Below, piece after piece: positions 33,596-42,145 of a stretch of 64,000 bases of DNA (position 1 is the first letter of the stretch; the number at the start of each line of letters is the position of its first letter). The notes under the pieces are model-generated. The model made no database searches. It was not told the origin of the DNA and saw nothing but the letters and a program-made list of their open reading frames with translations. The stretch comes from CAVSUR01 sp963731285 (lineage in GTDB: Bacteria; Actinomycetota; Actinomycetes; Streptosporangiales; Streptosporangiaceae), in the NCBI GenBank assembly GCA_963731285.1, contig CAVSUR010000014.1:310001-374000 (forward strand), in the 5' to 3' direction. The translations under genes were made by a program, and so were the position numbers.

Positions 33596-35272
33596 ATGAC
33601 ACTTGCGGCGGTCGCCCCGCACATTGAGGCAGCTGGCACACTCAAGCTAGTGCTCAGCCCGCTGGACCTGACCCTCATCGTCATCTATTTCGTGTTCGTG
33701 ATCGGCATCGGCTTTGCGTTGCGCCGGCTGGTAACGACCTCGACCGACTTCTTCCTGTCCGGCCGCTCGCTGCCCGCCTGGATCACCGGAATTGCTTTCA
33801 TCTCGGCCAATCTCGGCGCCATCGAGATTCTCGGAATGTCCGCCAGCGGCGCCCAGTACGGCATCAGCATCGTGCACTACTACTGGATCGGCGCTGTACC
33901 CGCGATGGTGTTCCTCGGTGTCGTGATGATGCCGTTCTACTACGGTTCACGGGTCCGGAGCGTCCCGGAATACCTGCTGCGCCGTTACGACCGCAAGACC
34001 CACCTGGTCAACGCCATCATCTTCGTGCTGGCTGCGGTCCTCATCGCAGGCGTGAACCTGTACGCCCTGTCCGCCGTGCTGCAGGCCCTGCTCGGCATCC
34101 CGCTGGCCGTGGCCATTGTCGTTTCGGCGCTGTTCGTGCTGTCCTACATCATGCTGGGCGGCCTGTCGAGCGCCATCTACAACGAGGTCATGCAGTTCTT
34201 CGTCATCGTGGCCGGTCTTGTCCCAGTGGTCATCGTCGCCCTGAAGGAAACTGGCGGCATCGGCGGCCTGTTCGCCAAGCTCAGCACCAGCGGCCACGAC
34301 TTCACCTCGGCCTGGGCCGGAGTCGGGCTCGGTGGCCACAACCCGATCGGCGACTGGATCTCGCTCGTCTTCGGGCTGTCCTTCTGCCTGTCTTTCGGCT
34401 ACTGGACCACCAACTTCGCCGAGGTTCAGCGGGCGATGTCCGCCAAGGACGACAACTCGGCCCGGCTCACGCCCATCATCGGCGCCTACCCCAAGGCCCT
34501 CATCCCGCTCGGCATCGTCATCCCCGGGATGGCCGCGGTCCTGCTGATACCCGGCCTGGGCGAGGGCGGCGGCCTCCCCTTCAACGACGCGATCCCGGCG
34601 CTGATGAACAAGTACCTGCCGACCGGCGTGCTCGGAGTCGCGATCACCGGCCTGCTCGCCGCGTTCATGGCGGGCATGGCGGCGAACGTCTCCTCCTTCA
34701 ACGCGGTATGGACTTACGACATCTGGCAGAACTACATCCGGCCCGGCCGTCCGGACAGCTACTACCTGCGGGTCGGCCGCATCACCACCGTGGTGGGCGT
34801 ATTCATCGGCATCCTCACCGCATTCATCGCGGCGGGATACAGCAACATAGCCAACTACCTCCAGACGCTTTTCTCATTCTTCAACGTGCCCATCTTTCTC
34901 GCCTTCATAGTGGGCATGATCTGGCGCAAGGCGGGACGTGGTTCCGGGTTCTGGGGCATGATCGTCGGCACACTGTCTGCCTTTGGCACCTGGCTGCTTT
35001 ACAAACAGGGCGTCCTGTCGTTCCGCAGTGACCTCGCCGAGACCCAGTGGGGTGCCATCGTCGGGTTCACCGCGGGCCTGATCGCGATGCTGATCGCCAC
35101 CAGATTCAGCACCCCCAAACCGCTGGCCGAGCTCAACGGCCTGGTCCTCGGGCTTCAGGAGCAAGACGTACAGACGACGGCTCGGGTCCCCTGGTTCAAG
35201 TCGCCCGTGCTGATCGGGACCGGCGCCCTGGTCCTTTGCGCTCTTCTCTACCTCTACATCGCCGTCGTATGA
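33596..35272 (+). CDS. sodium:solute symporter (SSS) family transporter
   Basis: A 558-residue SSS-family symporter with 13 or more membrane helices. Family signatures are LRRLVTTSTDFFLSGRSLPAW, the SANLGAIEILGMSASG segment of helix 2, YNEVMQFFVIVAGLV, GLLAAFMAGMAANVSSFNAV (LeuT-fold helix 9) and late helices. ATG 33596 is preferred over the ATG two codons earlier because GGAG is spaced correctly only for it. Placement between a binding lipoprotein and a small membrane protein is unusual. The region's base composition is less GC-rich than its surroundings. Confidence 0.92.
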   Translation: MTLAAVAPHIEAAGTLKLVLSPLDLTLIVIYFVFVIGIGFALRRLVTTSTDFFLSGRSLPAWITGIAFISANLGAIEILGMSASGAQYGISIVHYYWIGAVPAMVFLGVVMMPFYYGSRVRSVPEYLLRRYDRKTHLVNAIIFVLAAVLIAGVNLYALSAVLQALLGIPLAVAIVVSALFVLSYIMLGGLSSAIYNEVMQFFVIVAGLVPVVIVALKETGGIGGLFAKLSTSGHDFTSAWAGVGLGGHNPIGDWISLVFGLSFCLSFGYWTTNFAEVQRAMSAKDDNSARLTPIIGAYPKALIPLGIVIPGMAAVLLIPGLGEGGGLPFNDAIPALMNKYLPTGVLGVAITGLLAAFMAGMAANVSSFNAVWTYDIWQNYIRPGRPDSYYLRVGRITTVVGVFIGILTAFIAAGYSNIANYLQTLFSFFNVPIFLAFIVGMIWRKAGRGSGFWGMIVGTLSAFGTWLLYKQGVLSFRSDLAETQWGAIVGFTAGLIAMLIATRFSTPKPLAELNGLVLGLQEQDVQTTARVPWFKSPVLIGTGALVLCALLYLYIAVV

Positions 35273-35318
35273 TCTGGCCGGCGCCCCGCCGTGTGCGGCA
35301 GAACAGGGAGCACGTCAC

Positions 35319-35645
35319 GTGGCAGCCAAAGCAGAACTAACTCCCGAGGAAGCCCGCAACTGGCGGCTGGCGAAGCTGTTCGATCTCCGCTCGTTCATCG
35401 GCTCGCTGTTTGTGATATTCGGGATCCTGGTCACCATCCCCGGCCTCGCAGCGAGCCGGGCCGCGATCGACAAGGCCGCCGGCATCAACCTCGCGCTGTG
35501 GGTGGGCCTCATCATGCTGGCCATGGGCCTGCTGTTTCTGGCCTGGGTGCTGCTCAAGCCGCCCGCCCCCATCACCGCCGCCGAGGCCGAGGCAACCCGC
35601 AAGGCCCGCGAGGAGTTCGGAACCCAGGGCCCCGGCGGCCACTGA
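35319..35645 (+). CDS. small two-helix membrane protein associated with the symporter
   Basis: A 108-residue protein: a charged N-terminus (AKAELTPEEARNWRLAKLFD), helix 1 (SLFVIFGILVTIPGLAA), a short loop with the GINLALWVG motif, helix 2 (IMLAMGLLFLAWVLL) and a Pro-rich cytoplasmic tail. Small two-helix partners accompany several SSS transporters (DUF485/DUF4212-like), and this looks analogous, though I cannot assign the exact family. The GTG start has AGGGAGC upstream, 46 nt after the symporter stop. Confidence 0.7.
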   Translation: MAAKAELTPEEARNWRLAKLFDLRSFIGSLFVIFGILVTIPGLAASRAAIDKAAGINLALWVGLIMLAMGLLFLAWVLLKPPAPITAAEAEATRKAREEFGTQGPGGH

Positions 35646-35690
35646 GCGCGGTCTGCGCGCGAACGGAGCGGCCGAGAATCCCCCGGCCGG

Positions 35691-36374
35691 TCAGCCGGTG
35701 CGGGTGCCCGGAGCCGCGCCGACCGGGTCAGCCGGAGCCGGAACCGAAGGCGAAGCTGACATCAGATCCATGATCGCGGCGCTGATCGCGCGATCGACCA
35801 CCGCCAGGACCTCCGCTCGGGTCCGCTCGGCCCGATCGTTCCACTGGGTGAGCGTGCGAACCCGGGCCAGCCGGACCTCAGACGGCGGCACTGGCGGCAG
35901 TCCGCCGGGCAGCGGCGCGCCTGGCTGGCCGCGGCGGGCCCACAGCGCTTCGTATACCGCGTCGACCGCCCGGCCGACGTCAGGACGCGCATCGGGTAGC
36001 TGCGATCCGGCCCGTACCAGGGCACCGACCAGGCAGACACCGTCGACGTGATCCGGGCTGCCGCCCGCGGTCGCGAAGCCAGCGACCAGCCTAGGGCTAC
36101 CGTCACTCGAGCTGACCGTCCACCAGCCGCCTTGCACCCAGCCGGCCTCCAGCTCGCTACGTGCTCCCTCTAGCACCGTCAGCTGCCGGTTCAGCTGGCC
36201 TAGGACCAACTCCGCGCTCGGGGCCGGCATCAGCCGCTGCCACACCCGGCGCCACCACCCTGGTTTGCGGCCGCCGCGCCCGCGGCCTGCCTCGCTCCCG
36301 CGGCCAGGGCCCGGCGGCACCTCGCGCGGCTCGGTCGGCCGCGACCCGGCGGCCCGAATCGTGTCCGTTCTCAC
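35691..36374 (-). CDS. DUF6197-like protein
   Basis: A 227-residue protein. A disordered basic N-terminus (residues 1-45) precedes a helical domain with LTVLEGARSELEAGWVQGGW, HVDGVCLVGALVRA, and LTQWNDRAERTRAEVLAVVD. The last block, WNDxxxRTxxEVLxxxxxA, is that of DUF6197, found in actinobacteria, often with phage-like or regulatory genes. The function is unknown. The GTG has no clear ribosome site, so it may be leaderless. Confidence 0.6.
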   Translation of the reverse strand: MRTDTIRAAGSRPTEPREVPPGPGRGSEAGRGRGGRKPGWWRRVWQRLMPAPSAELVLGQLNRQLTVLEGARSELEAGWVQGGWWTVSSSDGSPRLVAGFATAGGSPDHVDGVCLVGALVRAGSQLPDARPDVGRAVDAVYEALWARRGQPGAPLPGGLPPVPPSEVRLARVRTLTQWNDRAERTRAEVLAVVDRAISAAIMDLMSASPSVPAPADPVGAAPGTRTG

Positions 36375-36447
36375 CAGTTCAGCATTACACGCCTTCGCCG
36401 CGCCGCCAAAGCAGCCCTCGGCCAGCAGGCGGCCGCCGTGACGTGGC

Positions 36448-37416
36448 TCAGCGGGCCGGGGACAGCGCCCGCAGCGGCTCGGCCAGCTCGCGGGCGAAGA
36501 AATCCATGAAGCCGTCCGGGTCAGGCCCGGCGTTCATGGTCACGAGGTGATCAAAGCCCGCGTCGGCGTACGGCCGCGCCACCTCCAGATGCCGCCTTGC
36601 ATCCGGCCCGCAGGCGAACTGCTCCTTCACCTGGCTCGCGGTGAAGCTGGCGGTCGCGGCGTCGAAGTTGACCGGGTTGGGCAGCTCGGCCATGACCTTC
36701 CAGCCGGTCAGCGCGAACCTGGTCTTCTCCAGTACCGCCTTGGCCGCGGTGTCCTCGTCGCTCGCCCACGCCAGCGGCACCTCGGCGTAAGCCGGCCCGC
36801 GGCCGCCCAGCTGCTGCCAGGTGCTGACCAGGTCCGCGTCGGGCTCAGTGGCGAACAGCCCGTCGCCGAGGTCCGCGGCCAGCCGTGCCGACTCCGGCCC
36901 GCTGGCCGCCACCGCGATAACCGGCTGCTCGTCCGGCAGGTCGAACACGCGGGCGTCCTCCAGCTGCAGGTACTTGCCCTGGTAGGAGCGGTAGCCGCCC
37001 TGCCACAGCAGCCGGATGATCTCCAGCGCCTCGCGGAACCGCTCGTGCCGCACGTGCGCGCCGGGGAACCCGGTGCCGACCACGTGCTCGTTGAGCCGCT
37101 CGCCGGCGCCCACGCCGAGGGTGAACCGGCCGTCCGAGATGATCGCCATGGTGGCCGCGGCCTGGGCGATGATCGCCGGGTGGTAGCGCACCGACGGGCA
37201 GGTCACGCCGGTGGCCAGCCCGATCCGCTCGGTCTTGGCGGCGATGGCGGCCAGCATGCTCCAGGTGAAGCCGCTGTGCCCTTGGGCGTCATGCCAGGGG
37301 TGGTAGTGGTCGCTCATCTCCACGAAGTCGAAGCCCGCCTGCTCGGCCAGCACGGCCTGGCGGATGATCTCCTTCGGGTCGAAGGCCTCGGTGGCGAGCT
37401 TGTAGCCAATCTGCAC
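36448..37416 (-). CDS. F420-dependent LLM-class oxidoreductase
   Basis: A 322-residue luciferase-like TIM-barrel enzyme of the TIGR03557/FGD-like group that uses coenzyme F420. It has QIGYKLATEAFDPKEIIRQA, FDFVEMSDHYHPWHDAQGHS, TERIGLATGVTCPSVRYHPA, the F420-binding RFTLGVGAGERLNEHV and the C-terminal AGFDHLVTMNAGPD. It resembles glucose-6-phosphate dehydrogenase (F420) but lacks proof of that substrate. AGGAGACCACC precedes the GTG. F420 use supports the actinobacterial origin. Confidence 0.9.
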   Translation of the reverse strand: MQIGYKLATEAFDPKEIIRQAVLAEQAGFDFVEMSDHYHPWHDAQGHSGFTWSMLAAIAAKTERIGLATGVTCPSVRYHPAIIAQAAATMAIISDGRFTLGVGAGERLNEHVVGTGFPGAHVRHERFREALEIIRLLWQGGYRSYQGKYLQLEDARVFDLPDEQPVIAVAASGPESARLAADLGDGLFATEPDADLVSTWQQLGGRGPAYAEVPLAWASDEDTAAKAVLEKTRFALTGWKVMAELPNPVNFDAATASFTASQVKEQFACGPDARRHLEVARPYADAGFDHLVTMNAGPDPDGFMDFFARELAEPLRALSPAR

Positions 37417-37510
37417 GGTGGTCTCCTACTTCGGCGCGGCCATCGCACGGCCGCGCTCCCGGCGGTGAGTATCGATCTGCCCCGCCCGGGCTACCCGGCA
37501 GCGCCGGAAG

Positions 37511-38173
37511 CTAACCTGCGCCGGGGCCGGCCAGGCCAGGCCGCCCGCGCCGCTCATCGCGTCGCTTCCCGGCCGCCGCCGGGTCGGCCGCAAGCCGGCC
37601 GGAGTCGGGCAGGGCGGGGGAGAAGACCCACAGCACCTGCGCCGGGCGGCCCCCGGCGGCCACGCCGAACGCGTGCTCGGTGCTGGCGCCGAACGTGAAC
37701 GCGTCGCCCGGTCCGAGCGTGATCAGCTCCCCGGCCACGGTCAGCTCCAGCTCCCCGGCCAGTACGAAGACCAGCTCGACGTCGGCCGGCAGGCCGTAGG
37801 GCTCGTCGCCGCTGCCGCCGCCCGGCTCGATGTCGGACAAGATGGCCTGCATCCGCTTCTCGCCAGCTGGCGTGAGCAGGTACTCGGTGACCCCCGTGCC
37901 GCCGAAGTTGATCGGCGGCCGGGCGCCGCGGCGGACCACCTCGCCCTTCGACGGCTCGAACAATGAGCCGACGGAGATGCCGAGCGCCGCGCACAGCCGG
38001 ATCAGCGACGCCACCGACACGTTGGCCAGATCGCGCTCCAGCTTGGACACGAATCCCTTGGTCAGCCCGGCCTCGCCGGCCACCTCGGCCATGCTCTTGC
38101 GGGCGGCGAGCCGGGCGGCGCGCAGCTGCGCGCCGATGCGCACGCCGTCCGGCCGGTCAGCGACAACGCTCAT
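37511..38173 (-). CDS. XRE-family regulator with C-terminal cupin domain
   Basis: A 220-residue regulator: a helix-turn-helix (residues about 12-66; AEVAGEAGLTKGFVSKLERD, then ANVSVASLIRLCAALG) and a cupin sensor domain (about 110-185; GDEPYGLPADVELVFVLAGE, then LGPGDAFTFGASTEHAFGV). Such XRE-cupin proteins regulate small-molecule catabolism or polyamine uptake. It is divergent from the NCS1 permease, which with the ureohydrolase is its likely target. The ATG at MSVVADRP is chosen because the helix-turn-helix starts soon after; a palindrome lies just 9 nt upstream of it. Confidence 0.9.
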   Translation of the reverse strand: MSVVADRPDGVRIGAQLRAARLAARKSMAEVAGEAGLTKGFVSKLERDLANVSVASLIRLCAALGISVGSLFEPSKGEVVRRGARPPINFGGTGVTEYLLTPAGEKRMQAILSDIEPGGGSGDEPYGLPADVELVFVLAGELELTVAGELITLGPGDAFTFGASTEHAFGVAAGGRPAQVLWVFSPALPDSGRLAADPAAAGKRRDERRGRPGLAGPGAG

Positions 38174-38181
38174 GAAACCCC

Positions 38182-38200
38182 TGTTGACACAAAGGCAACA
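38182..38200. promoter_or_regulatory. candidate XRE operator and permease -35 region
   Basis: TGTTG, 9 nt, CAACA makes an inverted repeat between the divergent regulator and permease starts. Inside it TTGACA (38184-38189) is a consensus -35 hexamer for the permease, with GATCCT 17 nt on as a weak -10. Repressor binding here would block the permease promoter and the regulator's own. Confidence 0.5.
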
Positions 38201-38244
38201 TGTGGTGATCCTACCGGGTGAGGAGGTCACCTTCAGGAGGCGAC

Positions 38245-39747
38245 ATGGCCACCGAGTCCCCGACCACGGCCCCGGCCGCCAAGGCCGGCCGCGGCCTGCG
38301 CGGCCAGATCGAGGTGCACTCGATCGACTGGATTCCCGACCCCGAGCGGCACGGCAAGACCTGGCAGCAGAGCATGCTGTGGTTCCTCGGCAACTTCCAG
38401 TACTTCACTATCCCGATCGGCTTCGTCGGCCCCCTGCTCGGCCTGTCCCTGGGCTGGTCGATCCTGGCCGGCGTGCTCGGCATCGCGGTCGGCACGCTGT
38501 TCATGGCGTTCCACGCCACCCAGGGCCCGGTGTTCGGGCTGCCCCAGATGATCCAGACCCGGGCCCAGCTCGGCTACCGCGGCGTGGTCGTCGCGCTGTT
38601 CGCCGTGCTGTTCACTTACATGGCCTTCAACGTGGCCGACCAGGTGCTGCTGGCCAGCGGCCTGAACGGCGCGTTCGGCTGGAGCGCGGGCGCGGTGGCG
38701 ATCGGCACCGCCGTACTCGCCGCGGCGCTGGCCATCTTCGGCTACGACTGGGTGCACCGGGTGTTCCGCTTCCTGCTGGTGATCTCGCTGCCGTGCTACG
38801 CGATCATCTCGGTGGCGATCCTCGCCGGGCAGGCCGGCGGTGCGGCTCCCCATCACCCGGGCGGCTTCATTTTTGCCGCCTTCATGGCGCAGTTCTCGGT
38901 GGCGGCCGCCTACAACATCACCTATGCGCCGTATGTGTCGGACTACTCGCGCTACATGCCCCGCGACACCTCGCCGCGCGGCATCGTCACCGCCGTGTTC
39001 TTCGGCGCCTCCGGCTCGGCGGTCTGGCTGATCGCGCTCGGCGCCTGGCTGGCGACCCGGCTCGGCGTAACCGACGGGCTGGTCGGACTGCAGCTCGTCG
39101 GGGACAAGATCGCCGCACCGCTCGGGTCGGTCACCGCATTCCTGTCCGCGACCGCGCTGCTGGCCACCATGGGCATGAACGCCTACGGCGGGATGCTGAC
39201 CGTGCTCACCGGCATCGACTCGTTCCGCAAGATCCGCACCAGCCGCCTGTGGCGGGCGGTGACGGTCCTGGTGCTCGCCGCCATCTGGTACGCCATCGGC
39301 GCCACCATCTCCACCAGCGGCTCGGCCACCGCGGTCAGCGCGGTGCTGAACTCGCTCACCCTCATGCTCTACCTGCTGGTGCCGTGGACGGCGCTGAACC
39401 TGGTCGACTTCTTCTTCGTCCGGCACGGCCACTACGCGATCACCGACATCTTCCGCCCGGACGGGGTGTACGGCTCGTGGGGCTGGCGCGGCCTGCTCGC
39501 CTACGCGGCCGGCTTCGCCGCGGAGATCCCGTTCATGGTGCTGCCGCCGATCGCCGGCTTCTCCTACACCGGCTGGTTCCCCGGCCATGTCACCGGCGGG
39601 GTCGACTACTCCTGGCTGGTCGGGCTGGCGGTCTCCGGCCTGGTCTACCTGCTGGCCTCCCGCTCGCTGGACGTGGCCGCCGAGCGCTCGGCCATCGCCG
39701 CCAGCGAGCAGCAGCTGCGGGCCATCGACGCCGCCGCCCGCCGGTGA
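38245..39747 (+). CDS. NCS1-family cytosine/purine/hydantoin-type permease
   Basis: A 500-residue NCS1 transporter with 12 predicted helices that co-transports nucleobases, allantoin, hydantoin or related compounds with H+ or Na+. Typical segments are QSMLWFLGNFQYFTIPIGFV, MAFHATQGPVFGLPQMIQTR, FGYDWVHRVFRFLLVISLPC, YAPYVSDYSRYMP and WTALNLVDFFFVRHGHY. CAGGAGGCGAC precedes the ATG. The stop overlaps the start of a ureohydrolase gene (GTGA), so the two work together, perhaps to import and hydrolyse a guanidino compound (inference). Confidence 0.92.
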   Translation: MATESPTTAPAAKAGRGLRGQIEVHSIDWIPDPERHGKTWQQSMLWFLGNFQYFTIPIGFVGPLLGLSLGWSILAGVLGIAVGTLFMAFHATQGPVFGLPQMIQTRAQLGYRGVVVALFAVLFTYMAFNVADQVLLASGLNGAFGWSAGAVAIGTAVLAAALAIFGYDWVHRVFRFLLVISLPCYAIISVAILAGQAGGAAPHHPGGFIFAAFMAQFSVAAAYNITYAPYVSDYSRYMPRDTSPRGIVTAVFFGASGSAVWLIALGAWLATRLGVTDGLVGLQLVGDKIAAPLGSVTAFLSATALLATMGMNAYGGMLTVLTGIDSFRKIRTSRLWRAVTVLVLAAIWYAIGATISTSGSATAVSAVLNSLTLMLYLLVPWTALNLVDFFFVRHGHYAITDIFRPDGVYGSWGWRGLLAYAAGFAAEIPFMVLPPIAGFSYTGWFPGHVTGGVDYSWLVGLAVSGLVYLLASRSLDVAAERSAIAASEQQLRAIDAAARR

Positions 39748-40724
39748 CCGGGCCCCTGCCGCGGGTGCGCGACGGCGGCTACCTCGGGCCGGTCGATGCC
39801 AGCCAGGTGCCCCGGTACGCGGGAGAGGCCACATTCGCCCGGCTGCCGCGCCTTGCCGAGGTGGACCGCGCGGACGTGGCCATCGTCGGCGTGCCGTTCG
39901 ACAGCGGGGTCAGCTACCGGCCGGGCGCCCGGTTCGGCCCGGCCCACATCCGCGAGTCGTCACGGCTGCTGCGCCCCTACAACCCGGCCCTGCAAGCCTC
40001 GCCGTTCGCCGGCCAGCAGGTCGCCGACGCCGGCGACCTGGCGGTCAGCCCGTTCAGCATCGGCGAGGCCATCACCGCCATCGAGCGCGGCGCGCGCGAG
40101 CTGCTCGGGCAGGCCGGCCGGCTGCTGACCCTGGGCGGGGACCACACCGTGGCGCTGCCGCTGCTGCGCGCGGTGGCTGCGGCGCACGGCCCGGTGGCGG
40201 TGGTGCACTTCGATGCCCACCTCGACACCTGGGATACCTACTTCGGCGCCGAGTACACTCACGGCACGCCGTTCCGCCGCGCCGCCGAGGAGGGGCTGCT
40301 CGACCCCTCCGGGTGCCTGCACATCGGCATCCGCGGCCCGCTGTATACCGCGGCTGACCTGTCGCAGGACGCCGGGCTCGGCTTCCAGGTCGTGTCCGCG
40401 CCCGAGGCGGACCATCTCGGCGTGGACGGCATCGTCGATCGCATCGCGGCCCGGGTCGCAGACCGGCCGGTGTACGTATCGGTGGACATCGACGTGCTCG
40501 ACCCGGCGCACGCGCCGGGCACCGGCACGCCCGAGGCGGGCGGCCTGACCAGCCGGGAGCTGCTGGCCGCGCTGCGCTCCTTCGCGGGCCGCAACGTGGT
40601 CGGCGCCGACATCGTCGAGGTGGCGCCCGCCTACGACCACGCCCAGATCACCGGCATCGCCGCCGCGCACGCCGCCTACGAGCTGCTCACCGCCTTCGCC
40701 GCAGGCGGCTCCCTCCGGCCCTAA
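39744..40724 (+). CDS. ureohydrolase (agmatinase/guanidino-acid hydrolase family)
   Basis: A 326-residue binuclear-manganese ureohydrolase that releases urea from a guanidino compound. Metal ligands appear in LTLGGDHTVALPLL (His), VVHFDAHLDTWD (Asp-His-Asp) and VSVDIDVLDPAHAPGTGTPE (Asp-Asp). VPFDSGVSYRPGARFGPAHI is the family's N-terminal signature. Candidates include agmatine, guanidinobutyrate and guanidinopropionate; the specificity loop gives no decision. It is translationally coupled to the NCS1 permease and presumably controlled by the XRE-cupin protein. Confidence 0.9.
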   Translation: MTGPLPRVRDGGYLGPVDASQVPRYAGEATFARLPRLAEVDRADVAIVGVPFDSGVSYRPGARFGPAHIRESSRLLRPYNPALQASPFAGQQVADAGDLAVSPFSIGEAITAIERGARELLGQAGRLLTLGGDHTVALPLLRAVAAAHGPVAVVHFDAHLDTWDTYFGAEYTHGTPFRRAAEEGLLDPSGCLHIGIRGPLYTAADLSQDAGLGFQVVSAPEADHLGVDGIVDRIAARVADRPVYVSVDIDVLDPAHAPGTGTPEAGGLTSRELLAALRSFAGRNVVGADIVEVAPAYDHAQITGIAAAHAAYELLTAFAAGGSLRP

Positions 40725-40827
40725 CCGCCCGTTTGCGCGGCCATGTGCCGGGTAGCCAGCGGCTCCCTGGATCAGTTCCACGCGAGCCAGGGGCCCATGT
40801 TCGCGCTAACGACGGGAGTTGACCCGG

Positions 40828-41616
40828 ATGAGCACCAGCTATCCGCCTGAGGACACACCAGATTACCCGCGGGAAGGGACGGCGGACCTCCCGGCCGGAG
40901 CAGAGGCGGATTACCCGGCGGGGGGCACCCCGCCCGTCCCGATGGCCGAACCTCTGCCGCCCGCCGCAGTGGAGCCGCTGCCGCCGCCGGAATACCCGCC
41001 GCCGGGACCCGGGGATCTGGCAGGCGCACCGCAGAGCACCACCGACGTGGTCAAGGACCAGGCCGCGAGCGTAGGGCAGACCGGCGTCCAGGCTGGCCGG
41101 CAGACAGCCGAGGTGGCCAGGCAGCAGGCGGCCGAGATAGCGGCGGAAACCAGCCGCCAGGCCCGCAGCCTGCTGCGCCAGGCCCAGGATGAGCTGGAGC
41201 AGCAGGCGGCCGACGGACAACGGCGGCTGGCGGATCAGCTGCGCTCGCTCGGCGAGGAGCTGGCCTCCATGGCCGATGGCTCCGGCCAGGATGGCATGGC
41301 CGCTGATCTGGCCCGGCAGACGGCGGGCAGGCTCCGCCAGGCGGGAGGCTGGCTGGGCGAGCGTAAGCCCGCCGACGTGACCGCCGAGGTCGAGTCGTTC
41401 GCCCGCCGCAGGCCCGGGGCCTTCATCGCCCTGGCGCTGGGAGCGGGCCTGGCCGCCGGCCGGCTCACCCGCGGGATGAAGGACGCCGCGGCAGACGACC
41501 AGGAATCGGCACCGGCCCCCTCGGCCGCGGCGCGGCCCGAGCTCGCCACCCCCTGGACGAGCCGGCGGCCGGGGTGCCCGGCGAGCCGGCGGGTTATGGC
41601 TATCCCGGAGATGTAA
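40828..41616 (+). CDS. helical envelope-associated protein, 3' end frameshifted
   Basis: The first gene of a three-gene operon. Residues 1-70 are Pro/Glu-rich and disordered; about 75-190 form a long amphipathic coiled-coil-like region rich in Gln/Ala (RQQAAEIAAETSRQARSLLR); then FIALALGAGLAAGRLTRG, a short membrane segment. The frame ends at 41616, but one extra base in the CCCCC run at 41549-41553 would continue LDEPAAGVPGEPAGYGYPG on to a TGA at 41732 that overlaps the next GTG (GTGA). That coupling makes the longer form, about 300 residues, the likely original. The ATG with GGGAG nine bases upstream is preferred. No named function. Confidence 0.65.
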   Translation: MSTSYPPEDTPDYPREGTADLPAGAEADYPAGGTPPVPMAEPLPPAAVEPLPPPEYPPPGPGDLAGAPQSTTDVVKDQAASVGQTGVQAGRQTAEVARQQAAEIAAETSRQARSLLRQAQDELEQQAADGQRRLADQLRSLGEELASMADGSGQDGMAADLARQTAGRLRQAGGWLGERKPADVTAEVESFARRRPGAFIALALGAGLAAGRLTRGMKDAAADDQESAPAPSAAARPELATPWTSRRPGCPASRRVMAIPEM

Positions 41617-41728
41617 CCGACCCGGCCAGCGGCCTGCCCGCCGCCGCCCCGGCGTGGGACGCCGGGCCGGCCGCCGGTGAGGCCGGTCCGCTGGCCACCG
41701 GTGGCCCGCTGTCCGATGAGGGCACGCT

Positions 41729-42145
41729 GTGAGCAGCCCGGTGGACCCGGCCGGGACGTCCGCCTCCCGGCCGTCGGTCGGTGAGATAGTCACCGATGTC
41801 GCCGCCGACCTGAGCACGCTGATGCGCCAGGAGATCGAGCTGGCCAAGGCCGAGCTGCGCCAGTCAGCCAGCCGGGCGGGCAAGGGCGCCGGGATGCTGG
41901 CAGGCGCAGGCGTCGCCGGCCACATGGTTCTTCTCTTCATATCGGTGGCGGCCTGGTGGGGAATCGGCGACGCCACCGGCCATGGCTGGTCGGCACTGAT
42001 CGTCGGGGGCATCTGGCTGGTGATCGCCGCGGTTCTCGGGCTGCTGGGCCGCCGGCAGATCTCGGCGGTGCCCGGCGTGCCGCAGACGGCGCAGACGGTC
42101 AAGAAGATCCCGGACGCAGTACGAGGAAATGAGGGCAGGTCATGA
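41729..42145 (+). CDS. phage-holin-family membrane protein (Actinobacterial Holin-X type)
   Basis: A 138-residue protein with an amphipathic N-terminal region (IVTDVAADLSTLMRQEIELA, then KAELRQSA), two membrane helices (VAGHMVLLFISVAAWWGIG and LIVGGIWLVIAAVLGLLG) and a soluble tail. It matches Phage_holin_3_6/Holin-X proteins, which are chromosomal in actinobacteria and not tied to prophages. ATGA/GTGA overlaps join it to both neighbours. The function is probably in membrane organisation or stress, not lysis. Confidence 0.85.
   Translation: MSSPVDPAGTSASRPSVGEIVTDVAADLSTLMRQEIELAKAELRQSASRAGKGAGMLAGAGVAGHMVLLFISVAAWWGIGDATGHGWSALIVGGIWLVIAAVLGLLGRRQISAVPGVPQTAQTVKKIPDAVRGNEGRS

Noticed and set aside
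41729..42145. Prophage lysis holin
   Set aside because: No phage genes are nearby; it is in an operon with DUF3618, the usual chromosomal context for holin-X proteins.
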